Assembly (NCBI GenBank): GCA_008508345.1
Contig: QNGE01001676.1
Span: 1-64,000, forward strand
DNA from: Paragonimus westermani
Lineage: Eukaryota; Platyhelminthes; Trematoda; Plagiorchiida; Troglotrematidae
Reading direction: 5' to 3'
Length of the DNA stretch: 64,000 nt
Shown: positions 11,936 through 24,368 of the stretch, in pieces
How the letters are laid out: every line of letters begins with the position of its first letter
Position numbering within the stretch: the first letter of the stretch is position 1
Made by a program: the position numbers and the translations under genes
The notes under the pieces: generated by a model
What the model was told of the DNA's origin: nothing
What the model saw: the letters and a program-made list of their open reading frames with translations, nothing else
Database searches by the model: none

Positions 11936-12334
11936 ACACCAGGAGCTCGGAAATTTCACATTTGGACTCGGTTACCCACCCGTCCCACTGTCTCATATGG
12001 AATCCACCAAATGATTCAGGGGATCGACTGCTCCGGCAGGATTTCTCAAACAGTTCACGCTGGAATCCACCAACGCCACTGCTGAGCATAGAAATTGTAT
12101 TGCTAACAAGTAGTTCGGCAGATTTATGATTTTAGATGAGACCCAACTGTGAAATTCTACTTGTTAGCAATACAATTTCTATGCTCAGCAGTGGCGTTGG
12201 TGGATTCCAGCGTGAACTGTTCGAGAAATCCTGCCGGGGCAGTCGATCCCCTGAATCATTTGGTGGATTCCATATGAGACAGTGGGACTGGTGGGTAACA
12301 GAGTCCAACTGTGAAATTTCCGAGCTCTCGGTGT

Positions 12335-12414
12335 GGCTTCGTAGCTCAGCTGGTAGAGCGCTTGCCGCGTTGAGGCATACTGTGTCAGTCGATGGTTCGA
12401 ATCCAGTCGAAGCC
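12335..12414 (+). other. tRNA-like sequence, right arm
   Basis: This is the reverse complement of 11856-11935, with the same acceptor stem, A box and B box. It lies about 25 bases inside the right edge of the element, with transcription directed outwards. Confidence 0.7.
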
Positions 12415-12439
12415 CTGACTTTTCACAGTTGGGTCTCAT

Positions 12440-12452
12440 CTAACAGGAAGGT
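12440..12452 (+). repeat. Right target-site duplication of the palindromic element
   Basis: This is an exact copy of 11781-11793. Its first bases (CTAA) happen to pair with the inner left arm, so the precise right edge is uncertain by about 4 bases. Confidence 0.7.
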
Positions 12453-15400
12453 GTAAGTGGATTGCCCAGTTACCCGTATCGACAGGTAGGCGATCACTAT
12501 CGGGCTGATGCCCGTCAACACAAAAGCGGTTTTCTGGAGTACTCATGTGATATTCCGAATTATTTCCATAAGTTATTCAGTATTTCATTCAATGGTAGAA
12601 AAGGCGCATTTTTGAACCGCGTTAGTTGTTATCGTTTCCGGAGGCTGTCTGGGTTCATTTAGTCGAGGTATATAAGTGTAGTATGTTACGTGAGACGTAC
12701 AAGGTCATTCGTATTACCACGAAAATAAAGTACATTTGTGAGAAGAACATTAACACGATAACCCATTCACATTCATCATACTATGCGATGCGTTTCGTTT
12801 TATCATGATATGATTCAGTAATGTGATGATGTGACTTTTTGGATAATGATATTACAAAAGAAGACAGCAACCAAGATAGTAAGTTACGTATGGTCGTCCT
12901 GAACGATTCATGTCGTTCTCGATTGTACGCAGTGAACGCCCAACGACTCTGCTAGCACCAATTAGTGATTTATCTGAGGGGTGAATTAGGGAGGGGATTT
13001 GAAACAGAATACTTGGCGCAACCTTAACAAGTGTAACGGACTGAGAACTAGTTTGAATGTATAACGAAAACTTCCTGGAATTGCATTAAATGCAATTACT
13101 TTGTGTTAGTTACCTCATATAGTCTATAGGTACTGAATATGCTGGCTCACAAGCAAATATATTTATTCTCATGAACCAAAACATTGTTGGTCGAAAGAAT
13201 TCATCCCTAGACCTTTTCGAAACCAGCCCTAATCTACCCCTAAACTGAATTCCTAATTGGTGCTAGTAGGGGAACCCTGGGGTTTATGAATAAACCCCTG
13301 GCTATTAATGGATTCTATAATTAGAAATCGCACAGTTTAAGCCTACGCCTCGTAACTGGCGGAAAAATTTCGAACGTGTTTTAGTCTTCCTCAAAGCGTT
13401 CGGTTGCGAATCCCAAAAACACTCAGAAGGCAACTATATATATATATATATAGTCATCAGCTTATATATAAGCTCCTCGAGATATTTCCTGAAGGATCCT
13501 TCAATAACGCAAAGTGTGGTTACACCGGGTGCTTTCTCATTTGCTCGGGCGGCGTCAGTAAAAAAACAGCCAGTAAGTCCAGAAGAATATATTCTTGGAG
13601 TATATATTCATCGCCAAATTGAACAACTTATGTGCATTACGTGATACACACCTTGACTTATACGAGATGAAGTACTTATGAGAGCGTTTTATTCGACATA
13701 AACTTATGCATATGTTACCTAATACAAGTTGGGAAATCGATCGTGCTCCTGGACTACAGTCATAATAGTATGACCAACGTCGACACAACTCTGTGTCTGC
13801 GAAGTACAAAACATCACATTTGATCATTTCATATTTGATCTTCACTATACTCGCTGTTGAAACGCTCCCAACGGGTTAGGGCAATTCACTCAGTGACAGG
13901 CACTCAAAATTTTAGCCAGCGCTTATTCAAAAGATTGAGTTAACAGAAATTTTTACCGGGTTCCAATAATAGAATTGCTCAATAAAATTACACTGAACTT
14001 TAACTCCAGCGTGAATCAATCGGATATACAACTTATACAGCAAAGACGTTCAAACTGGGGTGACCAAACACGAACCCGCCAGTCAGCGGGAAACAGGTTC
14101 ATTAAAACAGTCGGGTGCAGACAAAGAAAAAAGACCGACCAACAATACCAAGAAGGAATCTGCAACAGATAGGCAGTAAGAGTTATAAAAGAAAAAAAGC
14201 AAACATTCCATGTGTAGTTGTGGTGCGAAATTCATCACTGTCGTTTACTGCACACAGCAGAGAAAAATGAAGGTGAATTTAGGAACGGCTTTCCAACAAC
14301 GAACCAAGCATAGCTCAACATATTCACTGCCCCGCATCACATCGAACAAAAACGACAAACGTACCAGCCGAACCTAAATAGATCCAAAACTCACCATCAT
14401 GTATATGAAAACCCCGCCTTTTTACCGATTTTGCCTCACGTGGTATGTATTCAGCAAATATACTGACAAGGGTACACATATAGTTATAGAGACTTCTGTG
14501 GTGTCAGTTATCGTCCCATAATATGTGAGGGCATTAAGATGCAGGTTGTGGATGACTCCACTTGTATATCTAGGTGCTCAGCATTTATCGCTCAAAATAT
14601 CTGCGTTGTTTTGCTTCTTCAATTTAGTCTATCCTGTTTTAATGGGCTGGTGGTACGCGCTCGGTTACTGTCCACCATTACTTGAGAACTTCATTCCTGA
14701 AAATCATTCGAACAGGTGTTGCGTCAAAAGAGTGTGGTGGGGTTTCAGAAAAAAACCATATTTCTAACAATGTTTGAAAATATAATAAACGGTTGACTCT
14801 AATCCGGTGTGGGATCAACGGCGGCAGCCAACAAGGTAAAAAAGAACCAAAAATGAGCCGGAGCTCACCAGGCGGCACACAAAGTGCGAGTCAAATACAA
14901 AAGACTCAGAAACTTTGATCACATTGAAAGTCATTTCAGAAAAGTGTACGTTGAAGATTCTTGAAGAAAAGAACAGCAGACAGGTAGTGCAAAGAAAGCA
15001 AGCATTTGCTGCGTGCAGTTATTTGCAAGACGAAAATAACTGACGCTGAGTTCTTATCGTAAATTCTACAACAAATATACACAGAAGTACGCGTATAGAA
15101 CAAATTGGCAAAAAACGTGTTTCCTTTCAAACCAAGAGTCTTGAATAGGTGCACATCAGCCGCAACAGTGCACTGTGAGTAATATAAAAACTTACATAAC
15201 TGCGAGTACTGTTAACTAAGTGTGTGCATGAGTTTAGATATCAAGCATTCCTTTAAGTACTTCATTGTACAAAATACTCAGTGAGGTAGCAACTTAATGT
15301 TAATATCCCAAAGTGGCAAATATGTCGGCTGAGTAAATGCATTAAAAGATCATTGAATTTCACTATGATGTAGGTGGGTTGAATCTAGACTATCTACCAT

Positions 15401-18400
15401 CGTCAACTATGTTTAATTGATTAGCTATATCAGTTCGTCATATGTGAGGCTGTTACTGATGTTGCTGTCTTTGGGTATTTCCGCTTGTCGCAGTTAGTAT
15501 CGCAACTTAAACAGAATAAAGTAGGATAGCTATAAGTCTTTGTTTTTGGAATAAACTACTAGAACCTATCAGATAGTTTAACTTGTTTATATTACACTCT
15601 GGATTCTGCTGCATGTTTATTTATACTGCAGTACTTTAACAGCGTAATGACTGTGAGTTGGTGCAGCGTCTTATAGTTATTATAATCATAGTCTGTGTTA
15701 TTACACTTGCTAGAAACCTTATGGGGTGCAAAAAGTGAGCCAGCAGTCTACTCTTAATCTTCATGAGCAGTGCGTACGCTCCCTGAACAAACATCTCAAA
15801 TTCCAACTGGAAACCACAATGAAAAGCATGATTTAATCGCTGACCATATTGACCAGTTAATTTCATACGTTTGTATGAGTTACCTGTTACAGTTTCATTA
15901 AACCCATTTTTAAGTCAAAACAAGGAGTCACGTAGGTGCCGCTACTCACCAAAACTACAGACAACATACTATTCACGCAAAATGTGGTGTTCACTGTGTT
16001 TCTGTTCATCGTAAGTCGATAATAAAACGTTATAATGATCTCACATTGATGTTACGGCGGAGTTGCTTCAATGAAATTGAAGCGGAAGTTACACACAATT
16101 AGATGAACACGGTTTCAGATCAAATAAAGATTTACCTGATCCTGACGTGATTTAAATGAGGACTCATGATCAATTGAACGAAGAAAAAATATAAGACATT
16201 AATTTCTAAGGAACACTGGACGAGATCACTTCTATCCAGTGTGAGTGGCGTGTCAGCAATGTAAATGTACACTTGCGGTAAGCACGAAGTATGTAGAATG
16301 AACCGACAGCGAGGGATATTGAATGCACAAAAAAGTATTAACGACAGCTTCAGAGTATCGAGCTCACGTGGGAAACTCTACACTACTTCCACAAGCTCTA
16401 TACTTTCATGTGAAACACCATTGTAAGTGGTCATGCACATGGTGGGTGGAATTCTTCCTTTATGTGTTCTGGTCGAGTCTTGCTAAACACAAACAAATAC
16501 CAACAAATGATCCATACCTTTCCCTTGCAAAGAGCTCAGAGAGGCCTTGGAAAATAAGGCAAGCTGGAAAACAGTAAGTGAAGATCAAGTCACTCCGTAA
16601 CTACCGGAAAAATGGTTGGTACACCGTGGCCAACAAAACGCCTATATGTAAGGAGAATCTTCAAACCCGCGCGGAGAACGCGTGTTATACAATAATCATT
16701 TTGAGTTTATTTTTCATTCACTGGTCACGGCATGTTCTCATGATAATAATAACCAAGATGTAGTATAACGGGCTGGGTGAACAGCTTGTATGGCGCAGCA
16801 GCCATGAGCCACCCTACAGATCGGCAGGTCATCCACAGCGGGACTAGCTTGTTGCTGATTCTGTGATATTGTGACATATAATCTCGAAGATTGCCAAAAA
16901 TAGTGGATTCAGATTTTACTTTCTGACTGACAACAAACGGCTTCATTCTTAATTGTAGATTTGTTGATGTTGCCAAAGTAGTTCAACCAGTAAACATTTT
17001 TTGAATTTTTACAGGTTTATTGGGGGGAAATAACTGCAAACCAAATCCAAAATTGATAAAGTTACTATGCTTTGTATAGTTTTAGATTTCCGCGATCAGT
17101 GGTGTCGTAAATCTATTTTCAAACACCAGTGGCAACACTTTAAGATATCCGGCGTGAGGCTGTGGTGTTACACACGTTGTTTTATAAGATATTTTATGGT
17201 GACCTTGCTAATTTAGACGAAACGGTAACGGAGCAGTGAAACACCACGACTAGATGATCGTTCAAGTCTGGTGGTTGTTGACAGATGAAAACTCACACGT
17301 TCGGTGGATTTCTGAATAGAATATTTAGTGTTGAGATTTTCTTCCAGGAACCTCGCTGGTTGTCTATAAAAATGGTCCGGTGGAGCTTGAACTGTCGGAT
17401 ATGGAAGATCACACAGCGCACACTGCCGCAGATGATTAGGGAAAGGAGTGGTATGCTTGACTATCCAAAAGTTAGGCGTCCTTTTAAGTCTGGTACAAAA
17501 CTGAACATCAGAGCACCAGGCGTTTCAGAGATAAAGCTTCTGTAGACAATAATCACCGACGGTAGTTCCCCAGGACTCAGTTTTGTGCACTACGCCACCG
17601 ATTTCATAGTGTCAAAATGAAAAATAAAGGCATCGATCATCGTCATAACAGACTTTTTCCGGACGTAAAACACACAATTACCTCTTCGAAGCTGAGGTGC
17701 CCCTAAGTAAATGGTCCGTTTGATACAGCTAACTGTCGTTCACTTCGCGTGTCTATCACGCCTTGAAGAGAACAAGAATTTTTGATCAAAATTCATCAGT
17801 TTAATTCAGTACTCTACTGGGTTTGTCACTGAAGCTATTATTTTGCTAGCTTCTACTTGCAAGAAGATGAAACGACAATTCCTGGTTCGCGACTCGTGAG
17901 CACAGGATTTACGAAGGTGATAGTGAATTTAGGAAGAGTGCACAGGAAACTGTGGAACCTGGGATTTTTCACCTGTCTCCTGTTGTAACCGTAGATGACT
18001 AAGTTCTTCGTTACCATCGAATGAATCAGTCGAAAGCAGTTTCTTGCGGTTGCTCAGCAGAGATCGTTTTAGCTAGAAAACAGCGTTTATTTTGGAGTCT
18101 CAGCGGTCTCTAATCGCGTGGAGTTGTGGGATGTGTATTCTTGGTGGTCTGAAACCCAAATCTACGTTAGGCCTGCCAATAAAATTGTTACTACTGTTCC
18201 TTGGGTAATCTTATAGCGTTTTCAACGTTATCTCACGGTTTTCTAACTGCAAACTTTTGAAGCACTGGAACAGAGTTGATCAGGGTTGCGCACAGACATT
18301 GCATTTCGCGGATCATTTCCACTTATTCCCAAATTGTCTAGTATTCTTACTCTTGTTCGGAATCGTTGCTTAGTTTATCTACAAAAAGTGACGCACTTTG

Positions 18401-19705
18401 CGATAACTCCTAAGATGATATAAGCGTCAAAAACATGTTTGGTTTGTGGACTACACAGGTTATCATTCACTTTTCTAATGCATTCTCCAGTTTTTGAATG
18501 AAAGTCCTCATTTTTCGATATTTTGTTCCTCCCACTACTCATTTTTGCTTTCTTCACGAATAAATTAAATCCGTCTTTAAATAGGTCATCTCAAATCAGC
18601 GTGCTGCACACCAGTTTTTTAACGTATCTTATTATACTCTCTGCGGTAAAATGTAGGATAGCTCGCTTACTAGAAATTTTACGAGGACAGGAATTTATTT
18701 GGGTACTGATTAGTTGTAGGTGCATTTTAAATTCACTCCCTTTCCTACGAATTTCTTACCGAGATATTCCTCATGTCGGACGGTCAGTTTTTTCTAGGTT
18801 ACTATGAGGGTCTATAAGAATCAGAGCAGAATGACTACCAGATAAAGGATTTGTTTATCAGAAACGATCCAACGGAATAAGCTGCTGTTATTTGGCGTGA
18901 ACATTTCTTTTATTAATAAGCCCACACTTTCTCAGTTGAATAGGTCTCTAGGTTAGGTAGTCATGACGTTTTTCTTTCTTGCAAGTTTATCATCTTTTTA
19001 TCGCCTTTTAAGCCACCGATAATCGTACCTTATCAGGTTTTTAAGACTGCTTTCAATAGAACATTGTAGTCAATGTGACATCGGACAGTGACTGAAACAA
19101 TCCATAAAACTTGGCCCATCAGCACTGCACCTATTCATTCACTGCTGGATTACAACAAAAAACGAGAGTTTCTGTTGAACGTGGAGTTAGCACCTATATA
19201 GACAGAGAGCACTTTCACCTTAGTTTAGATCAGGAGTGAGAGTGACTGTCAGTGACATCCACTATTTGTAGTTCCTAGCTGCGACAATCCTTATGCCACG
19301 GGGAATGAAGAGGATACCGTTTTCACAGTAAGTGTTAGACGTAGTTTACAGTGAAGAAGGTGCGATAGAAACGGATTTCGGTTAGTGTGTAACTCTCACA
19401 GACGTCTAAGTTTGCATCACAAACTTTTCTCAGATTCATAGCAGTAAGCACGATTGATTTGGACCACAAGGAAAAGACATCTGAAATATTTCGCAAGAGA
19501 AAATGAGCAACAAGTGAGCGGAAAGACTTGACATTCGCTGAATAACATTCGCTAGTTAAGAGTAGCAAAAAAAGTCATGGTCGAATAAAGAGAGTAGGAT
19601 ATTACATCCAAAATCAATACAGAAGAGTTCTTGAAAGCATCTAACGGTACACACAAGAGAGTGCCTTATGCCGGCTTCAAAAAAATTCAGAAAAGCACTG
19701 GCTAT
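12453..19705. other. Seven kilobases without a recognised gene
   Basis: Only short, overlapping frames occur and none shows a domain or a convincing acceptor-donor pair. A (TA)9 tract lies at 13435-13452. Short frames at 16323-16577, 17285-17545 and 18523-18807 were read and not recognised. The region may be intergenic or a long intron. Confidence 0.5.
13435..13452. repeat. (TA)9 microsatellite
   Basis: Nine uninterrupted TA units are seen directly. Confidence 0.9.
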
Positions 19706-19829
19706 TTGAATAATGCAGGCAGAATACTAACATCACATGCTCTCTGCCAGAGTACGATATGCTGCGTCTTCGCTGGTGTTTAGTGCAGCATACACATCAT
19801 ATGGAGCAAAACTTCAGGATTGACAAAGA
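19706..19829 (+). repeat. 124-bp direct repeat, copy 1
   Basis: It matches 20152-20275 at a constant offset of 446 bases with few substitutions. The two copies share the long run from ACATCACATGCTCTCTGCC through GGAGCAAAACTTCAGGA. The second copy lies inside the inverted duplication at 19908-20369, and this first copy does not. Confidence 0.85.
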
Positions 19830-19907
19830 GGAAGGCCACCCGAGGTGGTTGACACGTAGAGTATTACAACTTGCTCGAAACGTTGTGTTATTCCCAATCT
19901 GTATATC
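19829..19907 (+). repeat. Conserved repeat motif shared with 36840-36920
   Basis: GAAGGCCACCCGAGGTGG and the following TTACAACTTGCTC...ACGTTGT block align with the reverse complement of 36840-36920 (GAAGGCCACCAGAGGTGG, TTACAACTTACTCC...ACGTTGT). This is a conserved segment of a dispersed repeat family that I cannot name. Confidence 0.55.
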
Positions 19908-20369
19908 AAAGCTCGAGTTTTTTACGGAAATGGAAAATGCGGAAATGCAACCATCCGTTCTAAATAGCAGTGCGGAGCATGGAGTGCTAAAAGGGAAACG
20001 AGATGAGTTCAGTATTATAAGGTGCATGCGGATTGATGTCTTCCTGCTAATAGTGTTAAACGCCAGTATTTTGAACCATGTAAATCTTTGACGTAACTGG
20101 CTTCAGTAACCAAACCGGAAAATGACAGAAAGGGTCGCATACGGTGGGGAGTTGAATAATGCAGACAGAATATTAACATCACATGCTCTCTGCCAGAGTA
20201 CGATATGCTGCGTCTTCGCTGGTATTTAGTGCAGCATACACATCATATGGAGCAAAACTTCAGGAGTGACAAAGATGGAACCCTGTTTGGTTGTCGCCTT
20301 GTCAGTGTGAGTGATGAACCTAGTTTCTTCTGTGCGCACACAGTGAGGTGGCAGTATCAGATTGCATGT
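19908..20369 (+). repeat. 462-bp inverted duplication, left copy
   Basis: It is the reverse complement of 22908-23369. I compared several long stretches of the two copies and found no difference, and the lengths agree exactly. The frames over it (for example 20205-20402 here and 22866-23072 on the other strand) are mirror images and resemble no family, so I do not call them genes. Confidence 0.9.
20152..20275 (+). repeat. 124-bp direct repeat, copy 2
   Basis: This is the partner of 19706-19829 and lies inside the left inverted arm. Its reverse complement is therefore also present once within 22908-23369. Confidence 0.85.
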
Positions 20370-22907
20370 GGTTTTATGCATCGTAAAGTTCCTTTGTGCT
20401 GAGATGAAACCATAGTACGGTAAATGTTTGTTCCGGTAACGTCATGTTAAGCCACAAGGTGGAGTATTCAAATCGGTGATCTTAATTATATCTAGTCATC
20501 TGTTTACCGACTTGCTTGTTTTTTGCTTACCCATTTGTTTCACTCCGCTTCCAAGTTGACGCTGCTGATTCCTAGGTTGCAATTCAACAGACTTTCAAAC
20601 CTAAGCTGTTTTGTGAACTCCTTTGTGGTTTAGAGGATTATGTGCTTAAATGGTTTGCAACGATCGCCAACAAATATGCAGCAATGTGTACAGCGGCACC
20701 AGAAGTGTACTGTTATTCTTTTCTCTGCTGTTTGCAAATTTACACAGAAGCGGTTCTTTCACATGTCTGTGTCCACTGGTGAGTTAAAATTCAACTGTTC
20801 TCATTAAACTCGGGTGCAAGTTTTGGAGATTGTTCATGTACACCGAGGTTCCACAGTGTCGTACGTAGTACTGTAAGTTCTTGGTATCAAAACACGTTAT
20901 GCAATACACAGAAACACATATCATGGACATGCGGAAAAATTCTGACGATCAAAAACGAAACTACATCGCCTAACAGAACTTCACATATAACGAGTAAACT
21001 ATTGTTTGGCATACCATCACATAATGTAAATCAGTGAACAAACCCTGTTGTATTGGCTATGCACGGTGTGGTGAGTATAATTCGCCACATTTTTTGTTTT
21101 ATGAGGGACCAGATTGTGCCTTAAAACTCTTTGGGTTTATGTCTAGCTACAACCAGGGTAAGTATTGTAGAGTTGCCGGCACAGTTTAAAAAGTTTCACA
21201 ACCAGCTCCATGTAATTAGACCGACCCCACTGCCCAAGAAGCCCGGACTGAAAACAAACTACATACCACCGAGCATTAGTTCGGAATCAGTCCCTGTCAT
21301 TAAAGACCAGTTCAACCAAGGGCTGTCGTGGTATTTCCGAAGCTCGGGGCTGTCAACACGGTTCTACTTATTTTTACCATGAGAAAGATCCGCGGCAATT
21401 ATAAAGGACGGTCCAAACTGTTAGAATAAGCTCGGACCTTTGTGGCTGGTTGCAATTTGCGATGAGCAAGAAAACGAATAACTGAGTGGATCTGAATAGA
21501 GATTATGAGAGAGGGTAACTTCCTGGATGTTACAGCTTGTACTCGACGTCAAACCTCCCAGTGTAACCGGTTTTCAAAAGTACATAAACGTAGGATACTG
21601 ATGAGACGGTAGTAGATCACGTCTTATTCTTCACAATGAAAGCTGACGAAATAGTTAGCGAGCTTGTCAAAAAGTGTATGACATCTTATAACCAAGTACC
21701 GTTTGTAGGACAGTCTTAAGCCATCTTCTGCCCTAGAGAATCCTTCAGCGTCTACCAAGTGCATAGCTTCTTCGGAAATTAATTCGTTGTTCACATTTAT
21801 GCCGTTGTAACTTAATATCAACTTCTTGCTATTCTGCCCCGTTAGACCATGGTAAATCTAATAGTCCGAGAAAGCGAACTAAAGCGGTTACCAATGCTGT
21901 GAACGTTTAATTTAAGCTCCCATTGTTAAGACAAATCATACTGTCACCTTGACGATACCACTATGGTCAACCCAGTTGATCTTGCCCTTCTTGTGGATAA
22001 CCTTGAACTTCGAATTCTTGAAAAGACGGGCTGTTCTGCGCTGCAATGGAAATGTGGTAATATCAGTCTTTCAAGCCTGAATGAAGTATTCTAAGCAAAA
22101 ATATTACTAGTGCGAATGACCTAACTGTATCTCGACATAGGCTGCGTGGTAGTTTGTCAAAACTGATTGCCAACAGCCATTCGAGAAGACCCATGGGGTT
22201 AACAACATGGATGGTACTTTTTAAAGAGATAGTTGCCAAAAAAAATACGTGCGCCAGTCAACGATTGCGTTTTGACGACTTTGTTTCACGCGCATCCAAA
22301 AAAGGATTGGTGGGCACAATGATCAGTCGTACAAGACTGATACGCACCGTTACATCTTGGACAAGAAGATGGGTTAAATAGAACGCAGAGGTTTTGAACA
22401 TATGTATTCGAAGGTATTTGTAATAAGGTTAAACAAGAATAAGTTGCAAACCAATTTTAAACCTGCAATTCTTAAAAACTGGTTTTTCCAATACCACTTT
22501 AATGAAAACGTGTATCAGTTAGTTCAGAAACTCTAGTGGTGCGGTGTCGCCTGCACTTTTGTTGCTTCCATACCAACGATCGTGTATAGAAGAGCCGCAG
22601 TGTGCACGTATCTGATCAAGTAGTATACCTCAGTTCTTTGAATGGGATGTAATCTGTGAATAAGAATTAGAATATGGTGTACCTTTTGTTTGTGAAACTG
22701 AATATTAGCTTGGAGATGGGTTACGGAACGTTCATCAAGCGGATTGAACATGCTGGTACGCAAGTATTAAGTAGGCTGGATACAGACTTCTAGACTGGTG
22801 CTGACATCATCCTTCACACGGCCTTATTTAGTGAAGTAACATGTGGCTTGCTCTGACAAGCACTCTCACCGACCAAGAACTAGAAATTGATCAGGGTACG
22901 CAGAAGT
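20370..22907. other. DNA between the two 462-bp inverted copies
   Basis: This 2.5-kb interval has no recognised gene apart from a possible short minus-strand exon at 21936-22040. The frame 21131-21382 (+) spans a donor-like CCAGGGTAAGTATTG at about 21157 and contains a Pro/Lys-rich stretch. The frames 22154-22381 (+) and 21624-21821 (minus) look protein-like in composition but match nothing I know. Confidence 0.4.
21936..22040 (-). CDS. Possible terminal coding exon, unidentified
   Basis: On the minus strand an acceptor-like TTTCCATTGCAG is followed by 34 codons and TGA in one frame. The peptide is basic and regular in composition (RRTARLFKNSKF, KVIHKKGKINWVDHSG, ending KVTV), with codons that look selected and not random. 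I could not find a certain upstream exon. A donor-like CTGAG|GTATAC at about 22628 on the same strand would be in phase, but its exon is not convincing. It could be the 3' exon of a small conserved protein gene, a processed fragment or chance. Confidence 0.25.
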   Translation of the reverse strand, partial: RRTARLFKNSKFKVIHKKGKINWVDHSGIVKVTV

Positions 22908-23369
22908 ACATGCAATCTGATACTGCCACCTCACTGTGTGCGCACAGAAGAAACTAGGTTCATCACTCACACTGACAAGGCGACAACCAAACAGGGTTCC
23001 ATCTTTGTCACTCCTGAAGTTTTGCTCCATATGATGTGTATGCTGCACTAAATACCAGCGAAGACGCAGCATATCGTACTCTGGCAGAGAGCATGTGATG
23101 TTAATATTCTGTCTGCATTATTCAACTCCCCACCGTATGCGACCCTTTCTGTCATTTTCCGGTTTGGTTACTGAAGCCAGTTACGTCAAAGATTTACATG
23201 GTTCAAAATACTGGCGTTTAACACTATTAGCAGGAAGACATCAATCCGCATGCACCTTATAATACTGAACTCATCTCGTTTCCCTTTTAGCACTCCATGC
23301 TCCGCACTGCTATTTAGAACGGATGGTTGCATTTCCGCATTTTCCATTTCCGTAAAAAACTCGAGCTTT
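22908..23369 (-). repeat. 462-bp inverted duplication, right copy
   Basis: This is the reverse complement of 19908-20369. The outer junction on both sides falls at AAAGCTCGAG and the inner junction at GATTGCATGT. I see no target-site duplication at either edge. Confidence 0.9.
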
Positions 23370-24368
23370 CTCATGGTATGATTCTCATCAAGCTTTCATC
23401 TTCACAGTGGAAGGTTAATACATAGGATCTCCCTTTGGTAATTAGTTCTCCTTAGCTTCAAGAGAAGCTCTCAGAACATGCTATATATCTGTACTAAAGT
23501 GGATGAATTTTGTTGCGTGAAATACCTGGTCTCTGTGCAATTCTGGCAGTACGTTTTTAATAAGCTCGCCTGCATAAACACAAAAACATTAAAATCTGTC
23601 GGTGCTGTGGACTTCTCCTGCTGATACAGCGTTCGGTTATCTCTAGGATCATCCGTTGTACTCAGGGTTCTTGTATCTCAAGCCAGACAGTTATTTCATA
23701 GAACAATGCTCTCGAGGTATTAAACGGCCGTGATTAAAAACGTGAACCTCGACCTTGTCAATCATACTGGTTCCCAAGACTTAGGACAGCTGAAGTAAAA
23801 CAGATTGACACCTTACACCACTACTTACTCTTTGCAGTGGAGTCATTGAACCTGGACATGCTGACAATGGGTTGCACCTAGATTAAGTGTCCTTTAAAAT
23901 TGTAGGGTCTGTCACCAGGCCCCGCTGTTTCGTCTTTTTCCATCCTGTGCAGCAGATCAAACACCTCGTTTGATAAGTGTTCTTAACATTTTCAAGGGCA
24001 ATTGAGTTGCTTATGAAGGAAAATCGTAAATGACGGGATCCAATCGGCCATTTCCTGCTTTTGAGACGTATTACCGACCAAATCACAGGTGGAATTGCAG
24101 TTTATGTTGTGATGTGGTAGCTGAACTGAAAACATCCTTTCGAAATGTCTGGAAAGCTGAAGATATACCTCTCAGTTAGTGCGCATCAACAATCAGCTCC
24201 TTTATCCATTCGCAGTCCCGAAATCTTCGCTGCCACCACTGAAGTGCAGACCTTGTCTCCATTACCCCCAAGTCGTCCACTGGTTTTTTATTGCAGAGGT
24301 TCATCAAACCCGAAGAAAGACAGATACTTGAAGAGTAGAAAATATTTCGACCAACTTTTGAGTGTAAT
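23370..24368. other. No gene recognised upstream of a LINE remnant
   Basis: The segment from about 24145 is open on the plus strand and may be the fingers region of the RT fragment that follows, but no motif is clear. The rest shows nothing recognisable. Confidence 0.4.

Larger units (their letters stand above)
11794..12439. mobile_element. Palindromic composite element with two tRNA-like ends
   Basis: Two arms, 11827-12113 and 12157-12443, are reverse complements with a handful of mismatches and no net length change (287 bases each), around a 43-base centre. A 47-base segment at the left edge (11803-11849) is repeated directly at the centre (12108-12154). Each arm has an 80-nt tRNA-like sequence near its outer end, so the two tRNA-like units point away from each other. 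The flanking 13-base direct repeat shows that the dimer, not a monomer, was inserted. Long frames over this region (for example 12136-12456) are by-products of the repeat. A transcript across it would fold into a hairpin of about 287 bp. Confidence 0.85.

Noticed and set aside
12335..12414. A functional tRNA gene (anticodon place GTT)
   Set aside because: Position 33 is not T, the anticodon and T stems have mismatches, the variable region is too long, and the sequence exists as mirrored copies inside a transposed repeat.
12136..12456. A 106-codon open frame and its mirror frames (11781-12089, 11831-12085, 12185-12439)
   Set aside because: They lie wholly inside the inverted tRNA-like element, and frames on both strands mirror each other. 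Part of the translation is the tRNA-like module itself, so they are by-products of the repeat.
19759..20091. A 110-codon open frame and its relatives at 20205-20402, 22866-23072 and 23186-23374
   Set aside because: The similarity between these frames is explained by the direct and inverted repeats. No domain, codon bias or splice sites support a protein.
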